Source: Candidatus Saccharibacteria bacterium UBA5150 (GTDB lineage: Bacteria > Patescibacteriota > Saccharimonadia > Saccharimonadales > UBA4665). From it: a stretch of DNA of 14,065 bases. The stretch is taken from the NCBI GenBank assembly GCA_002413795.1, contig DHXS01000009.1, positions 82,800 to 96,864 on the forward strand. The letters are read 5' to 3'. The notes under the pieces are model-generated. The model had not been told where the DNA came from and made no database searches. It saw only the letters and a program-made list of their open reading frames with translations. Of the stretch, positions 1-6,164 are shown in pieces. The position numbers and the translations under genes are program-made. Position 1 is the first letter of the stretch, and each line of letters begins with the position of its first letter.

Positions 1-1328
1 CTGGTGCCTAGCTGCTGGGCGTTGAGAGCCTGGATCGGCTCGGGCAGTGCGGCATCCGTGGCGGCCGGGTTGTTCAAAGCCTGGTCGACTTCATCGCGGG
101 CCGAATCGAGGTGTTCCGCAGCCACGTGAGAGCTGTTAACCGACTCTTCCAGCTCGGCCAAGGTTTCTTCGTCATCGACGGCCGGCGGCGTGGGTACGGG
201 TGCAGACATAGAATCAGTAACCGGCTCAATTGGCGGAGGTGGCGACCAGTCGGCCGGGGGCGGTGATAGAGGTCCGGACGACTTGCGGTTTAATAACTGG
301 GGTGGCTCGGCATTTGGCAGGCTCAAAGGATCGGTTACAGGATCCAGTGGTTCCGGCCGGGAGTTAGCCGTTAGATCACCGCCCATAGTCGGGGCTTCGG
401 TTACCAGTTTGGGGCCGTTCGATATGCCGGCGGCAGGTTCATCAGCCTCCGGTTTTATGACGGGCGTTGGGACTTCAAAGTCGGGCTCTGCAACATCGAT
501 CACGGGTTCGGGCTGGTCATCTTTATGATCAATTTCAATCGTACCGTCATCGGTTTTTTCTGGTTCTTCAGCGGCTTGAACCGGTTCACTGGCTTCCAGC
601 TGGCTGGCAACGACCTGTTGGTTGGCGCCGGCGGCCATTAACGTGGCGCTGGCACTCATGGTCTCCGAAGTTGTCTTATCGTTACTAAAGCGGTCGGTTT
701 CAGATACGATACCGGTCAGCAAGGCGGTGGCAATCTGTTCGTCAAGTAAGCTGTCGCCCAGGCCGGGGATCAGTTCGGTGACCAGTTCGCTGAGGCTGCT
801 AGCCGTTGGCACATGCCAGTTAATGGTGCCCAGGCCGCCCTCGGCCGAGGTGTTAATGCTGGTTACGGTGGCGTCGTGCAGAATGCGGCCGTGTGAAGTG
901 ATGGCTTCGTCCAGGTCCTCCTGCTGTTTAACGCCCAGGGCAACGACCACGTCGACGTTGAAATCGCCTTCGCTGAATTCAAAATCATCCTGATTAATCG
1001 AGGTTTTATAAGGGGTGATAAAGATGCGCACCACGTTGTCTTCGACTTTATAGCGCAATTTGTCGGCCTTGCTTTTGTCGAGGGCAATGATGAAATCGCG
1101 CAGCGAGTCGGTGTTTTTCTCGAGGGTTTCTTCGGGCTTCAGGAATTCGATGGTCGAGGGCACGTTGCCGCTGAAAACGGCCGCGGCGTGTTTGCCCTGC
1201 TTGTTGAGCAAGAGGGTCAGGCCCAGACAGGCCGCCAGTTGGTCAACCGAAGGGTCACGGCTAACCGTCACCAGAATATTATTGGCGGTTCTGAGCTTAT
1301 CTGTAAGCTGGGCTGTGGCGTCGTCCAT
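1..1328 (-). CDS. Degenerate DHH-phosphoesterase-like protein with long disordered tail (C-terminus cut by window edge)
   Basis: An uninterrupted frame of 442 codons runs from an ATG at 1328 off the left edge. Residues about 15-240 follow the DHH/RecJ-like phosphoesterase fold in order: an opening strand with SRDPSVDQLAA (23-33) where active enzymes have HxxPDGDAxGS, a VDVVVALG strand (126-132) where motif II normally ends in Asp, and TASSLSELVTELI (175-187) followed by ATALLTGIVSETDRF (200-214), typical of the family. Nearly all metal ligands are lost: motif I His and first Asp are Ser, motif II Asp is Gly132, the DHH triad is absent (INTSAEG, 158-164), and the motif IV Asp is Glu210. So the fold is probably kept without phosphoesterase chemistry. 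From about 245 the chain is Pro/Glu/Asp-rich and looks disordered. No Shine-Dalgarno sequence is seen; a TAAAAT hexamer (1343-1338) lies 9 nt before ATG. The fold call is moderate; the pseudoenzyme role is inferred. Confidence 0.75.
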   Translation of the reverse strand, partial: MDDATAQLTDKLRTANNILVTVSRDPSVDQLAACLGLTLLLNKQGKHAAAVFSGNVPSTIEFLKPEETLEKNTDSLRDFIIALDKSKADKLRYKVEDNVVRIFITPYKTSINQDDFEFSEGDFNVDVVVALGVKQQEDLDEAITSHGRILHDATVTSINTSAEGGLGTINWHVPTASSLSELVTELIPGLGDSLLDEQIATALLTGIVSETDRFSNDKTTSETMSASATLMAAGANQQVVASQLEASEPVQAAEEPEKTDDGTIEIDHKDDQPEPVIDVAEPDFEVPTPVIKPEADEPAAGISNGPKLVTEAPTMGGDLTANSRPEPLDPVTDPLSLPNAEPPQLLNRKSSGPLSPPPADWSPPPPIEPVTDSMSAPVPTPPAVDDEETLAELEESVNSSHVAAEHLDSARDEVDQALNNPAATDAALPEPIQALNAQQLGT

Positions 1329-1364
1329 ATTGTTAATATTTTAAAGCTTTTTGTTTGGGGTGCT

Positions 1365-1378
1365 GTCTGATTTCAGAC
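1365..1378. promoter_or_regulatory. Palindrome GTCTGA-TT-TCAGAC in the divergent DHH-like/rpsT intergenic region
   Basis: A perfect 6-bp inverted repeat with a 2-nt centre lies 37 bp before the DHH-like start and about 50 bp upstream of the rpsT promoter. It could be an operator or a small hairpin in a DHH-like leader. Nothing else in the sequence supports a specific regulator. The rest of the 166-bp intergenic region (1329-1494) holds the rpsT promoter and no further gene. Confidence 0.25.
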
Positions 1379-1426
1379 TACCATAAAAGCTTGTGCTTGT
1401 CCATCACTTTTTAAGGTGACTACCCC

Positions 1427-1469
1427 TTTACAAATCAGAACCACCCCTGTATAGTTGAGCGTCTATAAT
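1427..1469 (+). promoter_or_regulatory. rpsT promoter(s)
   Basis: TTTACA (1427-1432) and TATAGT (1450-1455) are separated by 17 nt, a canonical housekeeping-sigma arrangement. A second hexamer matching consensus exactly, TATAAT (1464-1469), lies 14 nt further downstream and has no clear -35. Both would give a leader of about 20-35 nt, which contains an AGGA ribosome-binding site at 1485-1488, 6 nt before the start. This is one of the few clearly leadered genes in the window, as expected for a highly expressed ribosomal protein. Confidence 0.6.
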
Positions 1470-1494
1470 TCATTAGGTTTAAACAGGAAACTTT

Positions 1495-1866
1495 ATGCCC
1501 ATTATCAAGTCTGCCAAAAAGCGCGTCCGCACGGCCAACAAGGCCGCCACCCGCAACAGTAAAACCAAGCGTAATCTTAAAGAGGCCCTTAAAGTCTTCG
1601 GTAAAGCCCCCAGCGCTAAACTGCACAGCAGTGCCCAGAGTCAGCTTGATATAGCCGTTAAAAAAGGCGTTTTGCATAAGAATAAGGCCGCCCGACTGAA
1701 GAAGCGCGCCGCCGCCAAGGCCAAGGCCGCCGGTGTTAAACCCGCCAAGGCCGCCGTTAAGAAGGCCGTTCCTGTTAAAAAAGCCGCCGGCAAAAAGGCT
1801 GCGCCGGCTAAGAAATCTGCCGCCAAGAAGACCCCTGCCAAAAAACCTGCCGCCAAGAAAAAATAA
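1495..1866 (+). CDS. rpsT: 30S ribosomal protein S20 with lysine/alanine-rich histone-like tail
   Basis: S20 binds 16S rRNA and stabilises the 30S subunit. The opening MPIIKSAKKRVRTANKAATR and the following Lys-rich helices (to about residue 76, including HKNKAARLKKRAA) are characteristic of bacterial S20. The usual length is about 85-90 residues; this protein has 123. The extra C-terminal segment (about 80-123) is nearly all Lys, Ala and Pro, with repeated PAKK/KKAA units, like the tails of histone H1 or actinobacterial HU. It presumably gives extra RNA or DNA contacts. Start: AGGA 6 nt upstream and a good promoter. The gene is convergent with holA, stop codons directly abutting; holA and rpsT are neighbours in other bacterial phyla too. 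Identification is secure; the tail's function is unknown. Confidence 0.96.
   Translation: MPIIKSAKKRVRTANKAATRNSKTKRNLKEALKVFGKAPSAKLHSSAQSQLDIAVKKGVLHKNKAARLKKRAAAKAKAAGVKPAKAAVKKAVPVKKAAGKKAAPAKKSAAKKTPAKKPAAKKK
1777..1808 (-). terminator. Possible intrinsic terminator of holA, inside the rpsT tail
   Basis: Read on the minus strand, GCCGGC (1808-1803) can pair with GCCGGC (1791-1786) across an 11-nt loop, followed by GGC and a run of six T (1782-1777). It lies 59-90 nt past the holA stop. The T tract is the complement of Lys codons in the S20 tail, so its composition may be incidental. The loop is large; low confidence. Confidence 0.3.
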
Positions 1867-2790
1867 TCAGCCGTTAGCCAGCACCAGCAGATAATGTTGG
1901 AGAGCTTCGTCGGTATCGATGCCGGTGCGCTTGCTGGCAGTGTCGATTTTTAAGAGGTCGGAGACCAGTTTCTTGAGCTGGGTGAGCGACAGATTGCGGG
2001 CAATGCGCTGGCTTTTGCCAAGTACGTAAGGGTTGATGCGAGCTTCGCGGGCAATTTGGTTGGTGTCGCGCTCGCCGGCTGTCTTAATAATGGCCAGAAC
2101 GTGAAGTTGCCAGGCCAGCATGGCGATAATTTGCGGCGGCTCGACTTTAAGAGCTCGCTGTTCACCGTAAATTGCCAACGCTTTGCGGGCATTGCCGGCA
2201 AAGGCGGCCTCCAACAATTGGAAGATGGTGCTTTGCGGTGTCGGTTCGGTCAGCAAGTCGATCGACTGGCGCGAAATCTGCTTATTATATAAGAGCAGTT
2301 TCTCCAGTTCGTTGGATAATAGCTGCTGATTCAGGCCCACACGCTCCACCAGGTAGCGGGCATCGCTCGAGCTTAACGAGCCGCCATCTCGCTTGGCGGT
2401 ATCCACCAGCCAGCCCGCCAGACCGTCGTGATCAAGCTCTGCAAATTCCCGAAAATCGGTCTTGGATTTCAAAAATTTGTAGTAACTCAGGCGCTTGTCG
2501 AGCTTTGGCTCAACAATAATTACCTCTGTTGTTTCAGGCACACCGGTCAAAAGTTGTTCAAAGCTTTCAACGAACTGCTTATTTTTGCTCGGGCTATGTA
2601 AAATCACCATTTTTTTGCTCGCCAAAAACGGCAAACCGGTCAAAGCCTCGGAAATGCGAGCCAGCTCGGCTTCCTCGCCGTCCACCCTTTCCACGGCCAG
2701 CTCACCATGCTCCGCCACGAAAGCATCCATTAGTTTGCTAAGCTGGGCCTGCAAGCCGTAGCTGTTTTCTCCCGTCAGAGTGACTATCAT
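1867..2790 (-). CDS. holA: DNA polymerase III, delta subunit
   Basis: The delta subunit is the clamp-loader wrench that opens the sliding clamp during replication. The 307-residue length fits the family (about 320-345). The N-terminus MIVTLTGENSYGLQ followed by a strand-loop pattern, LPFLASKKMVIL (53-64), matches the HolA AAA-like domain. The middle contains the typical ELEKLLLY segment and the C-terminal helical collar includes QSTIFQLLEAAFAG and TDEALQHYLLVL. The start is ATG at 2790, which lies exactly 6 nt after a TACAAT -10 hexamer, so the transcript is probably leaderless. Its stop abuts the rpsT stop with no gap. Divergent from the trehalose gene across 68 bp. Confidence 0.9.
   Translation of the reverse strand: MIVTLTGENSYGLQAQLSKLMDAFVAEHGELAVERVDGEEAELARISEALTGLPFLASKKMVILHSPSKNKQFVESFEQLLTGVPETTEVIIVEPKLDKRLSYYKFLKSKTDFREFAELDHDGLAGWLVDTAKRDGGSLSSSDARYLVERVGLNQQLLSNELEKLLLYNKQISRQSIDLLTEPTPQSTIFQLLEAAFAGNARKALAIYGEQRALKVEPPQIIAMLAWQLHVLAIIKTAGERDTNQIAREARINPYVLGKSQRIARNLSLTQLKKLVSDLLKIDTASKRTGIDTDEALQHYLLVLANG
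1915..1951 (+). terminator. Possible intrinsic terminator of rpsT, inside holA coding DNA
   Basis: ATCGA-TGCCGG (1915-1925) pairs with CTGGCA (1934-1939) and TCGAT (1943-1947) across an 8-nt loop and a 3-nt bulge, with one G-U pair, and is followed by T to 1951. It lies about 49 nt past the rpsT stop. The hairpin plus T run has intrinsic-terminator shape, although the lower stem is interrupted by the bulge. Confidence 0.42.
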
Positions 2791-2795
2791 GTGCC

Positions 2796-2808
2796 TATTG
2801 TAACAATA
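2796..2808. promoter_or_regulatory. holA leaderless -10 element within a palindrome
   Basis: On the minus strand, TACAAT (2802-2797) stands exactly 6 nt before the holA ATG, so transcription would start at or next to the start codon. The hexamer is half of a perfect 13-bp palindrome, TATTGT-A-ACAATA (2796-2808). The mirror hexamer on the plus strand is AACAAT, which could fire weakly toward the trehalose gene. No convincing -35 is seen on either strand. Confidence 0.5.
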
Positions 2809-2832
2809 CGCACAGCTTCTCAGGGGTTAATC

Positions 2833-2848
2833 TGCTATGCTGATAGGA
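2833..2848 (+). promoter_or_regulatory. Extended -10 promoter and weak RBS of the trehalose gene
   Basis: TGC followed by TATGCT (2833-2841) forms an extended -10 element without a clear -35. It ends 17 nt before the ATG at 2859, so the leader would be about 10 nt. TAGGA (2844-2848), 10 nt before ATG, is a marginal Shine-Dalgarno sequence that would largely overlap the start of the transcript. Confidence 0.4.
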
Positions 2849-2858
2849 CTACAGATTT

Positions 2859-5045
2859 ATGTCTCAGGTTATTATTGTTTCCAACCGCTTGCCGGTCAGT
2901 GTTAAAAAGGAAGATGGTCGTCTTAAGTTTTATCCGAGTGTTGGTGGCTTGGCCACCGGCCTGTCCTCATACGTTAATGACAAGCACAACACCTGGATAG
3001 GCTGGCCCGGCATTGCCAGCGACGGGTTGACCGACGACGATAAGGATCAGATCGTCAGGGAGCTGGCTAAGCACCATTGCAGTCCGGTCTTTTTGACCCA
3101 GCGGCAGATCGACGATTTTTATAACGGCTACAGTAACAGCCTGCTGTGGCCGCTGTTCCATAATCTGCCACTTAAGCAGAAGGCCGGGCAGGAGCGCGAC
3201 AGGTGGTGGCGGGCGTACCGTGAGGTTAATACGCGGTTCGCGGAAGCGGTTATGAACGTGGCCGGTGAGCGTTCCAATATCTGGGTGCATGATTATCAGC
3301 TCCTGCTGGTGCCCGAAATGCTGAGAACCGACCGGTTCGGCGGCACGCTGGGCTTCTTTTTGCATATTCCCTTCCCGGCACCCAGAACTTTCGAGCGCCT
3401 GCCGGGCCATAAGACATTGCTTAAGGGCATGCTGGGAGCCAATCTGATCGGTTTTCACACCTCCGGCTACGTGGAAGCCTTCCTGGACAGCTGCCGCTCG
3501 GCCGGCAGCGGAGAGGTCGACAGCGGCCAGGTCTTTATGGATGGTCGCCTGGTACGGGTGGCCGAATTTCCGATGGGCATCGATTACCAGAAATATGCCG
3601 GCGCCCGCAAGTCCAAAACCGTTAAAAAGGCCGTTAGAAAATACAGGAAACGTTACAAAAGCCAGAAACTAATCGTTTCGGTCGACCGGCTGGACCCCAG
3701 CAAGGGGTTGGAAGAACGCCTTAAAGCCTACCGGCAATTACTGGAAAGGAACCCTGACTTGCGGAATAAGATTACCTTCAGCATGGTGGTGGCGCCGTCG
3801 CGCACCAATATTCCGGCCTACCGCAACCTGGCGCGGCGACTGGATAAACTGGTGGCCGAAATCAATTCAGCCCATGGCACGAACGAATGGCTGCCGGTGG
3901 ACCATATATATAAGACCCTGCCCTTTGAAGAAGTCTCGGCGCTGTTTAAGATTGCCGACGTGGCCTTCATAGCGCCCTTGCGCGACGGCATGAATCTGGC
4001 GGCCAAGGAATTCGTAGCCAGCGCCCGACGGGCGGGGGTTCTGATTTTGAGCCAGACGGCCGGTGCCGCCGAGGAACTGCAAGACGCCCTGCTGGTTAAC
4101 CCCCGCGATCCCGAAATGCTGGTCGCCGCGCTGGAACAGGCGCTCAAAATGCGCAAGCGCGAACTGCGGCGGCGGCTAAAGAGCATGCAACGCCAGCTGG
4201 CCGGCAACACCGTGCAGGACTGGGCCCACGGCTTTGTCGAGGCCCTGCAAAAACCGGTGCCCGGCACGCCCGTTAGAACCAGAACCTTAAAGGCAAAACT
4301 ACGCTCCCGGCTTTTAGAGGATTACCGGCAAGCCGGTAAAAGATTATTACTGCTCGATTACGACGGCAGTCTGGTACCGTTCAGCGAGAATTACAAAGAG
4401 GCCCGGCCACCGGAAAGTCTGACCGACCTTCTAAAACGGCTCAGCGCCGATCCCCGCAACGAAGTCATATTGGTCAGCGGCCGCAGTGTCCACGATCTTA
4501 AAACCTGGTTTGGCAAACTGCCTATCGGGCTCATCGCCGAGCACGGCGCCGCCGTCCGTAAGCCGGGCAATAAGTCATGGCGCACCATCGAAAAAGTAGA
4601 TACCCGCTGGAAGCAAACCATCCGGCCGATCCTTGAAAAATATGTTGGGCTGGCCCCGGGCGCCCGCTTGGAGACCAAGCCTCACTCGCTGGTTTGGCAC
4701 TACCGATCGGCCTCGCCTTATTATGCCCAGAAGTACGCGGTTGTTATCAGGCGGGTGCTTAAGCCGCTGATTAAGCGCTGGGGCCTGGAAATTATGCAGG
4801 GTAATAAGGTTTTGGAGATCAAAAATCCCCGGGTTAGCAAAGGCGCGGCCGTGCAACCCTGGCTGAAGCGCAAGTATGGCTTCGTGCTGGCCCTAGGCGA
4901 CGACGTGACCGATGAGGAGCTGTTCGCAGTACTGTCCGACGATGTCTACAGCATCAAGATCGGCCACGGCCGCACTGCCGCCCGCTTTCGCCTGAACTCG
5001 CACCGCGACACCTTAAGCCTGCTCCAAAAAATGGCTAAATCTTAA
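2859..5045 (+). CDS. Bifunctional trehalose-6-phosphate synthase/phosphatase (OtsA-OtsB fusion)
   Basis: Converts UDP-glucose plus glucose-6-phosphate to trehalose-6-phosphate, then to trehalose, in one 728-residue cytosolic protein. Residues 1-465 are a GT20 synthase: SNRLPV (8-13), GG at 29-30, WPLFHN (97-102), WVHDYQLLLVPEMLR (142-156), HIPFPAPRTFE (169-179), VDRLDPSKGL (275-284, with the phosphate-binding Arg and Lys) and DGMNLAAKEF (376-385). Residues 490-728 are a HAD phosphatase: DYDGS (500-504, nucleophile D500 and acid D502), SGR (540-542), EHGA (561-564), K661 in VSKGAA and GDDVTDEELF (680-689). All catalytic residues appear intact in both halves. In many bacteria otsA and otsB are separate genes. 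The end overlaps mutM by 11 bp. Trehalose would serve in osmotic or desiccation protection, or as a carbohydrate store. Confidence 0.95.
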   Translation: MSQVIIVSNRLPVSVKKEDGRLKFYPSVGGLATGLSSYVNDKHNTWIGWPGIASDGLTDDDKDQIVRELAKHHCSPVFLTQRQIDDFYNGYSNSLLWPLFHNLPLKQKAGQERDRWWRAYREVNTRFAEAVMNVAGERSNIWVHDYQLLLVPEMLRTDRFGGTLGFFLHIPFPAPRTFERLPGHKTLLKGMLGANLIGFHTSGYVEAFLDSCRSAGSGEVDSGQVFMDGRLVRVAEFPMGIDYQKYAGARKSKTVKKAVRKYRKRYKSQKLIVSVDRLDPSKGLEERLKAYRQLLERNPDLRNKITFSMVVAPSRTNIPAYRNLARRLDKLVAEINSAHGTNEWLPVDHIYKTLPFEEVSALFKIADVAFIAPLRDGMNLAAKEFVASARRAGVLILSQTAGAAEELQDALLVNPRDPEMLVAALEQALKMRKRELRRRLKSMQRQLAGNTVQDWAHGFVEALQKPVPGTPVRTRTLKAKLRSRLLEDYRQAGKRLLLLDYDGSLVPFSENYKEARPPESLTDLLKRLSADPRNEVILVSGRSVHDLKTWFGKLPIGLIAEHGAAVRKPGNKSWRTIEKVDTRWKQTIRPILEKYVGLAPGARLETKPHSLVWHYRSASPYYAQKYAVVIRRVLKPLIKRWGLEIMQGNKVLEIKNPRVSKGAAVQPWLKRKYGFVLALGDDVTDEELFAVLSDDVYSIKIGHGRTAARFRLNSHRDTLSLLQKMAKS
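4322..4339. repeat. 8-bp inverted repeat at the OtsA/OtsB domain junction
   Basis: TTACCGGC and GCCGGTAA form a perfect inverted repeat with an AA centre. It encodes part of the linker just before the phosphatase nucleophile motif. A palindrome of this size is expected about once in a window like this, so it may be chance. Confidence 0.3.
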
Positions 5046-5048
5046 GCC
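5026..5048 (-). terminator. Weak terminator-like hairpin spanning the mutM stop
   Basis: On the minus strand GGCT (5048-5045) and AGCC (5036-5033) can pair across an 8-nt loop, and the stem is followed by one A and TTTTTT (5031-5026). The mutM stop codon (5037-5035) lies within the hairpin. The stem is only 4 bp, so this is a weak candidate for the mutM 3' end. Confidence 0.28.
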
Positions 5049-5910
5049 TCTGGCAGTGCGGGCAGAGGTGCGTGCCCCGCCCGGCAACCCGGGTTTTGAC
5101 GATAACCGTCCCACAGCGCGGGCAGGCCTGGCCCTGCCGCCGGAAAACATTGGCAAAGCTCAGGTAACTACCGCGCCGGCCTTCGGCATCAACGTAATTC
5201 CTATCCGTCGAACCGCCCTTCTCTATCGATAAGCGCAGTACCGCCACCAAGGCATCATACAGGCCGTGAAACTTGGCGTCCGACAAGCCGTGCACCAACG
5301 TGGCCGGGTGAATTTTGGCGCCCCACAGCGCTTCATCGGCATAAATATTACCAACGCCGGCAATCACCGTCTGGTCCAGCAAGGCGGCCTTCACGGAGGT
5401 GTTTTTGCGCCTTAGCAGGCGTTGTTTCATATCCCGCCAGTTAAAATCAGCGGCCAGCGGTTCCGGCCCGACCTTCTTGAAAAAGTCGAGGTTAACAACT
5501 TCGGCCGTCGGCAGCAGCCGCATCCAGCCGAACTTGCGCTGGTCGTTAAAAAACAGCTTACTGCCGTCCTCAAAAGTAATAGTCACCCGAGTGGATTTAT
5601 CGGGCAGATCGCCGACCAGCGAAGCGTTAGGGTGCCCCGCGCCAAAACTGGTTTCGGCGCTCCTAAAAACCAGCTGGCCGGTCATCTTCAAGTGAATTAC
5701 CAGTGAATATTTGCTGGAAAGCTCTATAAGCAGAACCTTGGCGCGGCGGGCTACTTCAACGACTTCAGCGTCTACAAGAAACCGCTCGACATCGGCCGGA
5801 GCGTTGGGAAACGATTTGGGCCAATCGAAATCCACGGCTTTGACCCGCCGGCCCGGCAATAGACGCCCCAAACCGATCTTTACGGTCTCGACTTCCGGCA
5901 ACTCTGGCAT
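5035..5910 (-). CDS. mutM: Formamidopyrimidine-DNA glycosylase (Fpg/MutM)
   Basis: Base-excision repair glycosylase/AP-lyase removing 8-oxoguanine and formamidopyrimidines. The mature N-terminal proline and catalytic Glu are seen in MPELPEVETV (P2, E3). K58 in RRAKVLL is the conserved DNA-binding lysine, IHLKMTGQL (72-80) is a family signature, and N188 in AGVGNIYADEAL contacts the lesion-strand phosphate. The helix-two-turn-helix domain is followed by a C-terminal zinc finger with cysteines 263, 266, 283 and 286 and the strand-binding R278 in AGRGTHLCP. The length, 291 residues, is slightly above the usual 270-275. Start ATG 5910 lies 6 nt after a perfect TATAAT, so a leaderless transcript is likely. 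Its promoter is shared with the divergent DUF721 gene. The 3' end overlaps the trehalose gene by 11 bp. Confidence 0.96.
   Translation of the reverse strand: MPELPEVETVKIGLGRLLPGRRVKAVDFDWPKSFPNAPADVERFLVDAEVVEVARRAKVLLIELSSKYSLVIHLKMTGQLVFRSAETSFGAGHPNASLVGDLPDKSTRVTITFEDGSKLFFNDQRKFGWMRLLPTAEVVNLDFFKKVGPEPLAADFNWRDMKQRLLRRKNTSVKAALLDQTVIAGVGNIYADEALWGAKIHPATLVHGLSDAKFHGLYDALVAVLRLSIEKGGSTDRNYVDAEGRRGSYLSFANVFRRQGQACPRCGTVIVKTRVAGRGTHLCPHCQRLKI
5080..5097 (+). terminator. Possible intrinsic terminator of the trehalose gene, inside mutM
   Basis: CCCGG (5080-5084) pairs with CCGGG (5089-5093) across a CAAC tetraloop and is followed by TTTT (5094-5097). It is 35 nt past the stop of the fused trehalose gene. 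The stem is short but all G-C. A second 6-bp inverted repeat (CCTCTG 5047-5052 / CAGAGG 5063-5068) lies between the stop and this hairpin. Confidence 0.42.
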
Positions 5911-5927
5911 AGGTCTATTATAGACTC
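5911..5927. promoter_or_regulatory. Symmetric bidirectional leaderless promoter of mutM and the DUF721 gene
   Basis: The entire intergenic region is 17 bp and contains the perfect palindrome GTCTAT-T-ATAGAC (5913-5925). Minus strand: TATAAT (5922-5917), then AGACCT, then the mutM ATG. Plus strand: TATTAT (5916-5921), then AGACTC, then the DUF721 ATG. The two -10 hexamers overlap almost completely and each lies exactly 6 nt from its start codon, so both transcripts would begin at or within 1-2 nt of the ATG. Neither side has a Shine-Dalgarno sequence. Both -35 regions would fall inside the opposite gene; none is convincing. Confidence 0.65.
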
Positions 5928-6164
5928 ATGGATTCGCTGTCTAATATCTTGGGAAACAGGAACTTCGACGAACCGCCGGAGATGGCGAGTATTAAAAAGT
6001 ATGTCCAGGACGAGTTCCAGGCGACGGTCGGCGTGCTGATTCGCGACAAAGACATCGTTATCATGGTTCCCAGCGCCGCCCTGGCCAACACCCTGCGCCT
6101 GCGCGGCCCCGAGATTAAGCGCCGCTGCCAGCTAAACAAAAAATTAACTTTTAGGATCGGCTAA
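5928..6164 (+). CDS. Small DUF721/DciA-like protein
   Basis: A 78-residue protein. The pattern from about residue 22 to 67, a helix (SIKKYVQDEF), a strand (VGVLIRDKDIVIMV), then SAALANTLRLRGPEIKRRC, resembles the KH-like core of DUF721. In that core a strand is followed by a helix containing a conserved (A)xxLR/LRLR patch. DUF721 includes DciA, the loader/partner of replicative helicase DnaB in bacteria lacking DnaC. Typical DciA proteins are longer (about 100-190 residues), so this would be a minimal version. The short first 20 residues show no fold. It shares a 17-bp bidirectional promoter with mutM, and its 3' end overlaps the HAD gene by 21 bp on the opposite strand. The family call rests on motif resemblance only; the DciA role is inferred. 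Confidence 0.6.
   Translation: MDSLSNILGNRNFDEPPEMASIKKYVQDEFQATVGVLIRDKDIVIMVPSAALANTLRLRGPEIKRRCQLNKKLTFRIG

Noticed and set aside
190..993. Gly/Ser-rich plus-strand frames
   Set aside because: They are shadows of the single long minus-strand frame (1-1328), whose DHH-fold pattern makes it the real gene.
1641..1856. A hydrophobic, membrane-protein-like 71-residue frame on the minus strand
   Set aside because: It is the antisense of the Lys/Ala-rich S20 tail: AAG and GCC codons read backward as Leu/Phe and Ala/Gly codons. It has no ribosome-binding site and overlaps a certain gene.
2967..3458. 163-residue minus-strand frame inside the trehalose gene
   Set aside because: It is antisense to the synthase domain with all its catalytic motifs; no recognisable protein features of its own.
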